Source of the DNA: Chthonomonas sp. UBA2362
Lineage (GTDB): Bacteria; Armatimonadota; Fimbriimonadia; Fimbriimonadales; Fimbriimonadaceae
NCBI GenBank assembly: GCA_002344135.1
Contig: DDTO01000004.1
Span: forward strand, 874,808 to 938,807
Length of the DNA: 64,000 bases
Reading direction: 5' to 3'
Made by a program: the position numbers and the translations under genes. Every line of letters starts with the position of its first letter. Within the stretch, counting starts at the first letter, position 1. Positions 41,327 through 49,290 of the stretch are shown here, in pieces. The notes under the pieces are model-generated. The model was not told the origin of the DNA. It worked only from the letters and a program-made list of their open reading frames with translations, and did not search any database.

Positions 41327-41335
41327 TCCTTCCTC

Positions 41336-43180
41336 CTATCCTCGTTTCGCCGGCCGCTTGGCCCGGAACAATGCCCACAAGAGTCCGCCGAGTATACCGC
41401 CGAGGACCCAGCCGATCGCGATGCGGGCCAAACTCACCTCCAGTGGGGTGTGGAGGTGGCACAGGGTGTTGACGATGCTCGCCTGTCCGATCATGCCGAC
41501 CGTCATCAGAAGTCCCGCCCAAACCACGTTGCGGCCGTCCCACTTGGCTACCGAGGCGGCAAGCAGGAAGAGACCCAAAAGCATGGCCGGATGTCCCAAC
41601 AAGAACTCCTTTGTCCTCGGGCGGGCGTAGAGGATGGTGTCCAGGAGGCCTCGGAACTGCACCTCGAGGCCGCTCACGGCTCCCGGCGCCTCGTTGCCGG
41701 TACGGGCGATCATGAGACCTAAAACGGCCAAACAGCCGATGGCGAGAATCGCCGCTCCCCAAAGCACCGGCTGACGGACGATCTCCCGCCAAGATGTTAT
41801 TCGCCCGACGATGATCATGCCAACCACGACGACGGGAAGGAAGTGAGCGGCCTTCACCCCCATGAACTGATCGATCCGCATCATGTAGGGCAGCCCCACG
41901 AGGAGGCCCGCCACGGCGAGGCCCCCGACCAGGCTGATGAGCGACAGGCGCGCGTAGTCGGGGATTGGCCGGAAAGGCTCGCGAACCGTAAGGAACCCTC
42001 CAATGGGAAACGCCACGGCTGCCGCGAACGCGAGGTACTCACGCCCCGTGGCAGTCCACGATGCCGCCGCAAGCATGCCGACCAAAACGAGCCCCACCAC
42101 TCGCAGCCAGCGATTCTCGAACAACTGGAGACCGACCCACACGATCGCGGCGGCGGTGGCAAGCGCAAGCGCGAAGAGGAGAAACTGGGGCGGGGAGGGA
42201 TCGACGAATGGGCGGGGCACGCCGACGTCACCTCCCGTATGGCGGATTCGGTCGGCGAGGTCCTCGAGGAAGTCACCTATCGATGCCACGGGATCGGCGG
42301 ACGCGCTGCTGACGGGCCGCACCAACAAGAGGCGGATGTTCCGCTCGCGGTAGGCCTTTTCGAAGCGGTCGAGAATAGCCTCGCGGCTCAACTTGTCCTG
42401 CTCGGCGGCTTGGATACTATGGACAAGCACCAGGAGTTCACGGCACTTGGACATCATCCACGCATCCCCGCCGATCTTCGAAAACTCGGGTGAGGCGTAA
42501 CGCATCTGGCGCGCTTCGAGGATGTCGGCGGTCACTTCGAGGAGGTCCCGCTGACCGAGCACCTGATCGCCCTCCGGCATAAAGGCGAACGCCCCAAGTT
42601 CGCTCGACAGAGTCAGCATCGCCTCAATGTAGCGGGGCGTCGCTCCGCTCGGGTTGCCGTGCCGCGCGACAAGGAGAAGGCCGGCGTCGGTCACCGCCTT
42701 GGCGTCCGTTCGTGAGAGCCCGAGCGATACCGACGCCAGAGAATCGTACGACAGGCCGGTGACGGAGATCATCTGGACCGGCGGCGAACCGGCGGGCGCT
42801 CCGGTCCACGGCCCATCACCGAAGCGAGCCGTCAGCGCGTAGCGGACACGCTCGGCGACTTCCTTGCCACGGACCGCCAAAAACGGCGAAGCGGAGGCGT
42901 CATACACGACTTCCTGGCGCTGCAGCAGGCGCGACAAGGGCTCCGCGGAAACCGCGACGGCGGTGAGGTCCCGCTTCCGCATGTGGGCCAGCAGAACGTC
43001 GAGGGACTGTCCGCTCGCCGATGCAGCATCCTGCAGCGAGGCGAAATCCATGCAGATCGCCACGGTTCGGTTGGCCTGTTCGACCTTGAAGCGATAGGAA
43101 AGCGAGATGGATGCCAGCACCGCGACGAGACCGACCAACCCATAGAAGAGTGCGCGGCTAGGGCTAGACGTATTCTGCAT
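41336..43180 (-). CDS. DUF5693 multi-pass membrane protein
   Basis: This 614-residue protein has one N-terminal TM, a ~300-residue extracytoplasmic alpha/beta domain (AICMDFASLQDAA, ALTARFGDG, TPRYIEAMLTLSSELG), then about eight TM segments in the last 280 residues. This matches DUF5693, which is consistently located next to csaB. It may act in polymer pyruvylation or export, but no enzymatic motif is visible. The start overlaps the rhomboid gene by 17 bases. Confidence 0.85.
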   Translation of the reverse strand: MQNTSSPSRALFYGLVGLVAVLASISLSYRFKVEQANRTVAICMDFASLQDAASASGQSLDVLLAHMRKRDLTAVAVSAEPLSRLLQRQEVVYDASASPFLAVRGKEVAERVRYALTARFGDGPWTGAPAGSPPVQMISVTGLSYDSLASVSLGLSRTDAKAVTDAGLLLVARHGNPSGATPRYIEAMLTLSSELGAFAFMPEGDQVLGQRDLLEVTADILEARQMRYASPEFSKIGGDAWMMSKCRELLVLVHSIQAAEQDKLSREAILDRFEKAYRERNIRLLLVRPVSSASADPVASIGDFLEDLADRIRHTGGDVGVPRPFVDPSPPQFLLFALALATAAAIVWVGLQLFENRWLRVVGLVLVGMLAAASWTATGREYLAFAAAVAFPIGGFLTVREPFRPIPDYARLSLISLVGGLAVAGLLVGLPYMMRIDQFMGVKAAHFLPVVVVGMIIVGRITSWREIVRQPVLWGAAILAIGCLAVLGLMIARTGNEAPGAVSGLEVQFRGLLDTILYARPRTKEFLLGHPAMLLGLFLLAASVAKWDGRNVVWAGLLMTVGMIGQASIVNTLCHLHTPLEVSLARIAIGWVLGGILGGLLWALFRAKRPAKRG

Positions 43181-43841
43181 AGGGGTCCCGTTCGAGCGTC
43201 ACGTTCTTGAGCAGGCGGCCTCGACCCCCGAGGAGGAGTATGGTGACCATGCCGGCAAAGAAGCCTCCTGCGTGGGCCCAGTTTGCCACACCCTCCTGCG
43301 GGAGCAGGATCTGCCAGATGAACCAGAGGCCGAGCAGTATCCAAGCGGCGACTACGGTTTCGTAGAAGTAGATCCAGAGCGTGATTTGGCTTCCTGGGAA
43401 GAGCATCAAGTAGGCACCGAGTACGCCGCCGATCGCACCAGACGCCCCGAGGGTCTGGGTCACCGAGGTAGGATCGACGAAGATGTGTGCGGCGCTCGCC
43501 GCGACACCCCAAACGAGATAGAGGCCCGCGAAACGGAGCCCGCCGAGGGCATGCTCCACGTTAGGCCCGAAGACCAGAAGAAAGATCATGTTCCCCAGCA
43601 GGTGAGCGAGATTGCCGTGAAGGAACATGCACGTGAAGAGCGTCTCGAGCGGCCCGGTCTGCCCCGACTTCAGCGCCTGGACTATTGCCTCGGGCCGCAT
43701 GGCGAGATCTGCGAATAGGTAACCCGGGCCTAGGACAGCCCAGCCTCGATCCCAAAGGTAGATGAGCACGTTCAGCCCGATGAGCGTGAACGTGACGAAG
43801 GGCGTTTCTTTCGAGACCAGGTTGTCGCGAAGGGGAAACAT
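43164..43841 (-). CDS. Rhomboid family intramembrane serine protease
   Basis: This 225-residue, six-TM protease cleaves within membrane helices. The catalytic pair is Ser134 in GASGAIGG and His190 in NWAHAGGF. The HLLGNMIFL helix and oxyanion loop are present. The target is unknown; operon neighbours suggest surface proteins as candidates. A TAGACT hexamer overlapping the previous gene's stop lies 11 bases before the ATG. Confidence 0.9.
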   Translation of the reverse strand: MFPLRDNLVSKETPFVTFTLIGLNVLIYLWDRGWAVLGPGYLFADLAMRPEAIVQALKSGQTGPLETLFTCMFLHGNLAHLLGNMIFLLVFGPNVEHALGGLRFAGLYLVWGVAASAAHIFVDPTSVTQTLGASGAIGGVLGAYLMLFPGSQITLWIYFYETVVAAWILLGLWFIWQILLPQEGVANWAHAGGFFAGMVTILLLGGRGRLLKNVTLERDPYAEYV

Positions 43842-43855
43842 GCGCGGCGGGCAGT

Positions 43856-44515
43856 CTACCGCGGCAGGGCCACCATCTCACGCAGGGTGGCGATCCTGAG
43901 GCCCACCGCACGGCCTAACTCGGCCAACTCTCGGACATGAGCAAGCCTCGGATCGAATCGTGCCAGAACTTGCGGCCGAAAGCAGACCGTCGCCCCCTTA
44001 TCGAGGCTGGCTACTCCGCGAATGTGCGTCTTGACCGAATCGGTCCACGTCCGGACGCTCTGTCCCGAGCGAAAGGTGTCACGATCGCCCCGCGTCTCGA
44101 CGGGAAACAGCTGGATCCCCGGCGGGTGTGGCCCCGGCGCCGCGCTGAGGAACTTCAGCGGGTTCGGCAAGGGACTCTCGACGTTACTCTCAGGCCATGG
44201 ACCCCGTATGGCGAGGCCCTCCATGCGGGCCCCGAGCTGCCCGAAGAGGAGCACCGCCTCCTCGAATCGCTCTTCGTAGGCCTCGGGATGCTTGCAGTAC
44301 CAATCGAGGGCGTGGCCCTCGTCCAGGGCCGCCTCGGCGATCGTGGGGAATGCGCGCATAACCCGGTTCGACGCGAAGAATTGATAGCGAATGCCCATGG
44401 TACGGGCCAGATCGAACAGCCGCACGACCACCGCCGGCTCACCATGGCCGAACTCCTTGGCATCCGGAGTGTCCCAAGGGACGTAGTCGAGATCGATCCG
44501 CAGGCAGAGGTACAT
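43856..44515 (-). CDS. NodB-like polysaccharide deacetylase fold protein
   Basis: A 219-residue protein with LRIDLDYVPWDTPDAKEF at the N-terminus (metal-binding Asp-Asp), then RYQFFASNRVMRAFP and DEGHALDWYCKHPE. These match a NodB-like carbohydrate-esterase-4 barrel in order. Catalytic activity on polysaccharide is plausible but a complete H-x3-5-H motif is not obvious. ATG lies two bases after pgk, so they are co-transcribed. Confidence 0.65.
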   Translation of the reverse strand: MYLCLRIDLDYVPWDTPDAKEFGHGEPAVVVRLFDLARTMGIRYQFFASNRVMRAFPTIAEAALDEGHALDWYCKHPEAYEERFEEAVLLFGQLGARMEGLAIRGPWPESNVESPLPNPLKFLSAAPGPHPPGIQLFPVETRGDRDTFRSGQSVRTWTDSVKTHIRGVASLDKGATVCFRPQVLARFDPRLAHVRELAELGRAVGLRIATLREMVALPR

Positions 44516-44517
44516 GC

Positions 44518-45693
44518 CTAAGCGTTCTGCAGGGCGGCAATTCCCGGCAGTTCCTTCCCCTCCAGAAACTCCAAGCTCGCACCCCCGCCGGTGCTGACGT
44601 GGGAGACCTTGTCGGCAAACCCGAAGAGTTCGATAGCAGCCGCGCTGTCTCCTCCGCCGACGATGGTCGTCCCCGAGCACTCGGCTAGGGCTCGAGCGAC
44701 CGCGCGCGTCCCTGCCTCGAAGGGCTTCATCTCGAAGACTCCCATCGGCCCGTTCCAGACAACGGTGCCAGCCTGGCGAACGACTTTGGCGAACTGAGCG
44801 GCCGACCGTGGACCGATGTCGGCCCCGATGGCGTCGGGCGGGATCGCCTCGACCTTCACGATCTCGGTGGCCGCCGTCTCGCTGAGCTCGCGTGCAACGA
44901 CGACATCTTCGGGGAGCAAAATCTTGCTGCCGGCGGATGAGAGAACGCTCGCCGCATAGGAGAGGCTGCCCTCGTCGAGGAGAGAACGCCCGATTTCGAG
45001 GCCTTGGCTCTTGAGGAACGTGAACGCCATGCCGCCTCCGATGAGGAGGCGATCAACCTTCGGCAGCAGGCTATCGATGACGGCGATCTTGTCCTTGACC
45101 TTGGCGCCGCCCAGAACGGCGACGAACGGGCGACCGGGGGTTTCCAGGGCGCGGCCGAGAAACTCTATCTCCTTCTCGATGAGGAAGCCCGCATAGGCGG
45201 GCAGGAGACGGGCCACTCCTTCGGTGCTCGCATGGGCTCGGTGCGCGGTACCGAAGGCGTCGTTCACATAGATGTCGGCTAAGCTCGCCAGCGAACGAGC
45301 GAATGCCGGATTGTTGGCCTCCTCCTCGGGGTGGAAGCGCACGTTCTCGAGGAGCACGACTTCGCCAGGCTTCATAGAGCGGACGCGCGCCTCGACTGTT
45401 GCGCCGATCGCGTCGGGCAGTAAAGGGACCTCGAGGTCGAGAAGCTGGCTCAATCGGCGGGCGACCGGGGCGAGGCTAAACTCCGGCGAGATCCCCTTCG
45501 GACGGCCGAGGTGGCTGGCGAGAATGACGATCGCCCCCTGGTCGAGCAGGAGCCGTATGGTGGGCAGTGCCTCGACGATGCGACGGTCGTCGGTAATCTC
45601 GCCGTTTTCGAGAGGCACGTTGAAATCGCACCGGACAAGGACGCGCTTCCCCCGAACGTCTGCATCGCGCACGGTTCTTTTATCGAGGCTCAT
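44518..45693 (-). CDS. pgk: Phosphoglycerate kinase
   Basis: This 391-residue glycolytic enzyme converts 1,3-bisphosphoglycerate plus ADP to 3-phosphoglycerate plus ATP. It shows RVLVRCDFNVPL at the N-terminus, ILASHLGRPKG, AVLGGAKVKDK, the hinge region and the C-terminal nucleotide loop VGGGDSAAAIE. The GGGASLEFLEG end is standard. It is first in an operon whose other products work at the cell surface, an unusual location for pgk, which commonly sits with gap or tpiA. Leaderless-type promoter 8 bases upstream. Confidence 0.97.
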   Translation of the reverse strand: MSLDKRTVRDADVRGKRVLVRCDFNVPLENGEITDDRRIVEALPTIRLLLDQGAIVILASHLGRPKGISPEFSLAPVARRLSQLLDLEVPLLPDAIGATVEARVRSMKPGEVVLLENVRFHPEEEANNPAFARSLASLADIYVNDAFGTAHRAHASTEGVARLLPAYAGFLIEKEIEFLGRALETPGRPFVAVLGGAKVKDKIAVIDSLLPKVDRLLIGGGMAFTFLKSQGLEIGRSLLDEGSLSYAASVLSSAGSKILLPEDVVVARELSETAATEIVKVEAIPPDAIGADIGPRSAAQFAKVVRQAGTVVWNGPMGVFEMKPFEAGTRAVARALAECSGTTIVGGGDSAAAIELFGFADKVSHVSTGGGASLEFLEGKELPGIAALQNA

Positions 45694-45701
45694 CGAGGTG
45701 G

Positions 45702-45707
45702 ATTGTA
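45702..45707 (-). promoter_or_regulatory. -10 element of the pgk operon
   Basis: On the minus strand TACAAT, eight bases, ATG 45693. Confidence 0.45.
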
Positions 45708-45770
45708 CCGGCGGCCCCCGCTGCAGCGACTTTCGCAAGATCGGACGCACTTTCGGCAATCGGAACGCGA

Positions 45771-45776
45771 TATGCT
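45771..45776 (+). promoter_or_regulatory. -10 element of the VOC protein gene, leaderless type
   Basis: TATGCT, six bases, ATG 45783. Confidence 0.45.
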
Positions 45777-45782
45777 CGATGC

Positions 45783-46130
45783 ATGGCCAATCGAGTTTGT
45801 CATGTCGAGTACGAGGTCACCGACCTCGAGCGCGCACAGCACTTCTTCAGGACCCTCTTCGGATGGACTTTTCGCACCTTCGGCGACATGGTGGTGTTCG
45901 GGGATGGAGACGACCACGTCGGCGGCCTGACTAAGAGCGACTCGCCACGTCCCGGCGCGACGCCGTCGATCTGGTTCGATGTGGAGGACCTGGACGGCGT
46001 CTTGGCCAAGGCCGCCGACTTGAACGCCAAGGTGCTCGCTGAGAAGCATCCGCTGCCGGGCATCGGCTATTCGGCCCAGATTGCCGACCCCGACGGCAAC
46101 CCGGTCGGCCTCGTCGAGTTCGCGAAGTAA
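45783..46130 (+). CDS. VOC (glyoxalase/bleomycin resistance-like) family protein
   Basis: This 115-residue single vicinal-oxygen-chelate domain has an N-terminal CHVEYEVTDLERAQHFF, central SIWFDVEDLDGVLAKA, and C-terminal AQIADPDGNPVGLVEF. The metal-ligand pattern (His, Glu) is partly visible. Substrate unknown; such stand-alone domains act on small molecules or bind them. Divergent from pgk. Confidence 0.85.
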   Translation: MANRVCHVEYEVTDLERAQHFFRTLFGWTFRTFGDMVVFGDGDDHVGGLTKSDSPRPGATPSIWFDVEDLDGVLAKAADLNAKVLAEKHPLPGIGYSAQIADPDGNPVGLVEFAK

Positions 46131-46145
46131 GCAAGCCCAAGCGGG

Positions 46146-46151
46146 TACAAC
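46146..46151 (+). promoter_or_regulatory. -10 element of the adenosine-deaminase-like gene, leaderless type
   Basis: TACAAC, seven bases, ATG 46159. Confidence 0.45.
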
Positions 46152-46158
46152 GCCCGCC

Positions 46159-47652
46159 ATGAACGCCGTCCGTTCCTTGCTCTGCGCTGCCCTTGCCATC
46201 GGCCTACACACTTGCGCCGTGGCCGACGAGGCTGCGGCGATTCGGCGCTTCGAGGCGGCCAAGCGCTCGGAACCCGAACTCATCGCGTTCCTAAAGCGCA
46301 TGCCCAAGGGGGCCGACCTCCATAACCACGTCACCGGCGCACTTTACAGCGACTACATCCTCGACAATGCGGTCAACCGGAGTCTGTGGTTCGACCCGGC
46401 CTCGCTCGCCTTCGCTAGCGAGACCGGGTCGGGCCGTGTGCCGGCGTCCAATCTGCTCACCAACAACCAGCTTCTCTACGCCTATCTGAACAAAGTCAGC
46501 ATGCGTGGCTGGACACCGAACACCGTCGATGGCCACGATCATTTCTTCGATACCTTCGACATCATCGGGACTGGTCTCGATGGCTTGACCACCGAGGATC
46601 TGCTGGTCGAAGTCGCACGGAGAAATCTAGCCCAGAACGTTCAATACATGGAGTTGATGACGCGCTGCGCCCCCAACGAGACTCTGAACCCCGTGGTGCA
46701 AACCAAGGTCGAGCTAAACGACTACGAATCTGCCTTTAGCGCGATCGCGCCGAAGCTCCAAGCGCTACAAGCGTCGGTACCCGCTTACATGGGCGCACGG
46801 GACAAGTTCCTGACCGAAAGACTCGGCCTGACTCACCTAATCGGCGGTGGTCGCGGCCGGATTTCGTTCCGATACATCTTCTCGATCAGCCGTATTCAGT
46901 CGAACGAGCAGTTCTTTGTTTGGGCGGCGGCGGCGATGGCCTGCGCGAAGGCCGATCGGCGTGTGGTGGCGATCAACATAGTCGCGCCGGAAGACCATCC
47001 GATATCCCGCAACAACTTCGACACGCAGATGCGGATTCTCGACTTTCTTTGGAGGCGCCTTGGGCAACCGAACGTCACGCTCCACGCCGGCGAACTGACC
47101 TTGAAGTATTCGCCGGTCGAACCGATGTTCGATCGAATCAGAAAGTCGATCGAGATCGGCCACGCGCGTCGGATCGGGCACGGCGTGAGCGTCGCCTGGG
47201 AATACGACCTGCCGAGCCTGATGCGAGAGATGAAGCGCCGAGGAGTGCTCGTGGAGGTCTGCCTGAGCAGCAACGAGAGTATCCTCGGTGTCAGCGGATG
47301 GCGCCACCCGGTCGCCCTGTATCGTCGCAACGGGATCCCGGTGAACCTCAACACCGACGACGAAGGGGTCAGCCGCAGCAACCTCACCATGGAGTGGGTC
47401 AAAGCCGTCCGGACGCACGGATTCGGCTACCGCGATCTGAAGGAGATGGCTCGCAACAGCCTCGAGTTCTCGTTTCTCACCGGATCGAGCCTGTATCTGC
47501 AGAGAGACTATCGGCGGCTACGGCCCGGCTTCGAAGGTTGCCGTCGCCCCGACTGGACACCCACCGCCGCCGCTGAACGAGTTCTCGGAGGCTCGGAAAA
47601 GATGCAAGTCCAGTTGCGTCTCGAACGCGCTTTCGCCGAGTTCGAACGATGA
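46159..47652 (+). CDS. Exported adenosine deaminase-like (ADGF-type) amidohydrolase
   Basis: This 497-residue enzyme has a signal peptide (LLCAALAIGLHTCAVA). Metal-binding residues of the deaminase barrel are present: DLHNHVTGAL (His55, His57), LHAGEL with the proton-donor Glu, IGHGVS, and NTDDEG (the two aspartates). The family deaminates adenosine; secreted members (ADGF/CECR1-like) act outside the cell. Length and extra insertions fit the ADGF type better than the cytosolic form. Confidence 0.88.
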   Translation: MNAVRSLLCAALAIGLHTCAVADEAAAIRRFEAAKRSEPELIAFLKRMPKGADLHNHVTGALYSDYILDNAVNRSLWFDPASLAFASETGSGRVPASNLLTNNQLLYAYLNKVSMRGWTPNTVDGHDHFFDTFDIIGTGLDGLTTEDLLVEVARRNLAQNVQYMELMTRCAPNETLNPVVQTKVELNDYESAFSAIAPKLQALQASVPAYMGARDKFLTERLGLTHLIGGGRGRISFRYIFSISRIQSNEQFFVWAAAAMACAKADRRVVAINIVAPEDHPISRNNFDTQMRILDFLWRRLGQPNVTLHAGELTLKYSPVEPMFDRIRKSIEIGHARRIGHGVSVAWEYDLPSLMREMKRRGVLVEVCLSSNESILGVSGWRHPVALYRRNGIPVNLNTDDEGVSRSNLTMEWVKAVRTHGFGYRDLKEMARNSLEFSFLTGSSLYLQRDYRRLRPGFEGCRRPDWTPTAAAERVLGGSEKMQVQLRLERAFAEFER

Positions 47653-47680
47653 CCTGACGGTGGTATCGCCGACCGCGGGG

Positions 47681-47686
47681 TAAGGT
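47681..47686 (+). promoter_or_regulatory. -10 element of the metallophosphatase gene, leaderless type
   Basis: TAAGGT, six bases, ATG 47693. Confidence 0.4.
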
Positions 47687-47692
47687 AGGTTC

Positions 47693-49222
47693 ATGCTGAG
47701 CGCGCTCGCTCTACTCCTTACTGTTCATGCATCGCCTGTCGCCCCGGCGCTCGGACCTTCCGCGCGGGGGGTGGTGTTCCACGACTACGATCGCGACGGG
47801 GTTCGCGACCCTGGTGAGCGTGGTCTCCCTGGTGTGCTCGTAAGCAACGGCATCGAGTTCGCGCGCACGGATGCGATCGGCTCTTACGAACTGCCGGTGA
47901 CCGATGACACTATTCTCTTCCTGATCAAGCCTCGGGGATGGATGACGCCGGTCGACAAGACACAGCTGCCGAAGTTTTATTACATCCATAAGCCGCACGG
48001 CTCTCCGACCCTTCGCTACGGAGGCGTACGGCCGACCGGTCCGCTTCCTAATAGCGTCGACTTCGCCCTCTACCCGCACGACGAGCCCCTCAAGTTCCGA
48101 GCCCTCTTCTTTGGAGATACCCAAAGTCGCGACCTCCGGGAACTCGGCTATCTCACTCAAAGCCTGATCACTAAACTCGACCGAGGCGATGCAAAGTTCG
48201 GCGTGACGTTAGGCGATATTCTCTTCGACGACCTGAGCATATTCCAGCAGCACAACGAAGCCATCGCCCTCATCGGCCTTCCCTGGTACAATGTGCTGGG
48301 CAATCACGACATCAACTACGACGCTCAATCCGACGAACTCTCCGACGAAACGTTCGAGAAGTTCTACGGTCCGAGCTACTACTCGTTTGATTACGGTAAA
48401 GTTCACTTCGTCGTCCTCGACGATGTCTGGTGGATGCCCGCGGACAAACGCTACAAGGCATCGATCGGCCCCACCCAGCTCGAGTGGCTCAGGCGCGACC
48501 TCTCTTACGTCAACGCTGACAGCTTGGTAGTGCTGATGATGCACATCCCCTTGAACGAGGTGGTCGAAAGGAAGGAGATTCTCGCCCTCCTCTCCCAACA
48601 TCCTTATTCTCTTAGCGTCGCCGCCCACACCCACTTTCAAGAACACCGATTCTTCGGCAAGGACGATGGGTTCGATCGGCCAGAGCCACACCACCACGTC
48701 GTAAACGTCACGACGTGTGGAAGTTGGTGGTCCGGTGCACCGAACGAGCTCGGGATACCGCACTCGACGATGCGCGACGGGGCGCCAAGGGGGTATTCGG
48801 TCTTCACCTTCGACGGCGCGTCATATTCGATCGAGTACCGTGCTGCCGGTCGCGAAGCCTCCTATCAGATGAACATCTACGCCCCCGAGGCACTGCTCGC
48901 GGCGGATGTCGAAGGAACCCAGGTCCTCGTCAACGTTTTCGGCGGGTCGGCCAAAAGCTATGTCGAGATGCGGCTGGGGCCGGATGGACCGTGGCGCCCG
49001 CTGCGCCGTGTGCCCATGCAAGACCCCGCCTATGCCAAGACTTTCCGTTTCGAGAAGAACACCGCCCCCTTCCGCCAGTTGCCGGCACCGATCGACTCGC
49101 CACATCTGTGGCGAGGAGTCCTGCCTGCCACCACGCTGCGGGGATACCAGCCCATCCATGTAAGGACGCGGGATATGTTCGGGCAGACCTACATCGCGAC
49201 CCAGGGCATTCGGATCGAATAG
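47693..49222 (+). CDS. Secreted calcineurin-like metallophosphatase with flanking beta domains
   Basis: A 509-residue exported protein. After a short signal peptide, a SdrD-like/pre-albumin-type beta sandwich (GVVFHDYDRDGVRDPGERGL) precedes the phosphoesterase core: GDTQ, GDILFDD, GNHDI, then MMHIPL and AAHTHFQEH. These are the metallophosphatase metal ligands in order. A C-terminal beta domain follows. It belongs with the DUF4957/metallophosphatase_C-type secreted phosphoesterases; the substrate is unknown. Leaderless-type promoter. Confidence 0.88.
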   Translation: MLSALALLLTVHASPVAPALGPSARGVVFHDYDRDGVRDPGERGLPGVLVSNGIEFARTDAIGSYELPVTDDTILFLIKPRGWMTPVDKTQLPKFYYIHKPHGSPTLRYGGVRPTGPLPNSVDFALYPHDEPLKFRALFFGDTQSRDLRELGYLTQSLITKLDRGDAKFGVTLGDILFDDLSIFQQHNEAIALIGLPWYNVLGNHDINYDAQSDELSDETFEKFYGPSYYSFDYGKVHFVVLDDVWWMPADKRYKASIGPTQLEWLRRDLSYVNADSLVVLMMHIPLNEVVERKEILALLSQHPYSLSVAAHTHFQEHRFFGKDDGFDRPEPHHHVVNVTTCGSWWSGAPNELGIPHSTMRDGAPRGYSVFTFDGASYSIEYRAAGREASYQMNIYAPEALLAADVEGTQVLVNVFGGSAKSYVEMRLGPDGPWRPLRRVPMQDPAYAKTFRFEKNTAPFRQLPAPIDSPHLWRGVLPATTLRGYQPIHVRTRDMFGQTYIATQGIRIE

Positions 49223-49290
49223 GCCAAGTCCCGGGTCTTTGGTCCCAGGCGATCATAATGGACTCCGTTTGAATCTCTAGGAGGGATCAT

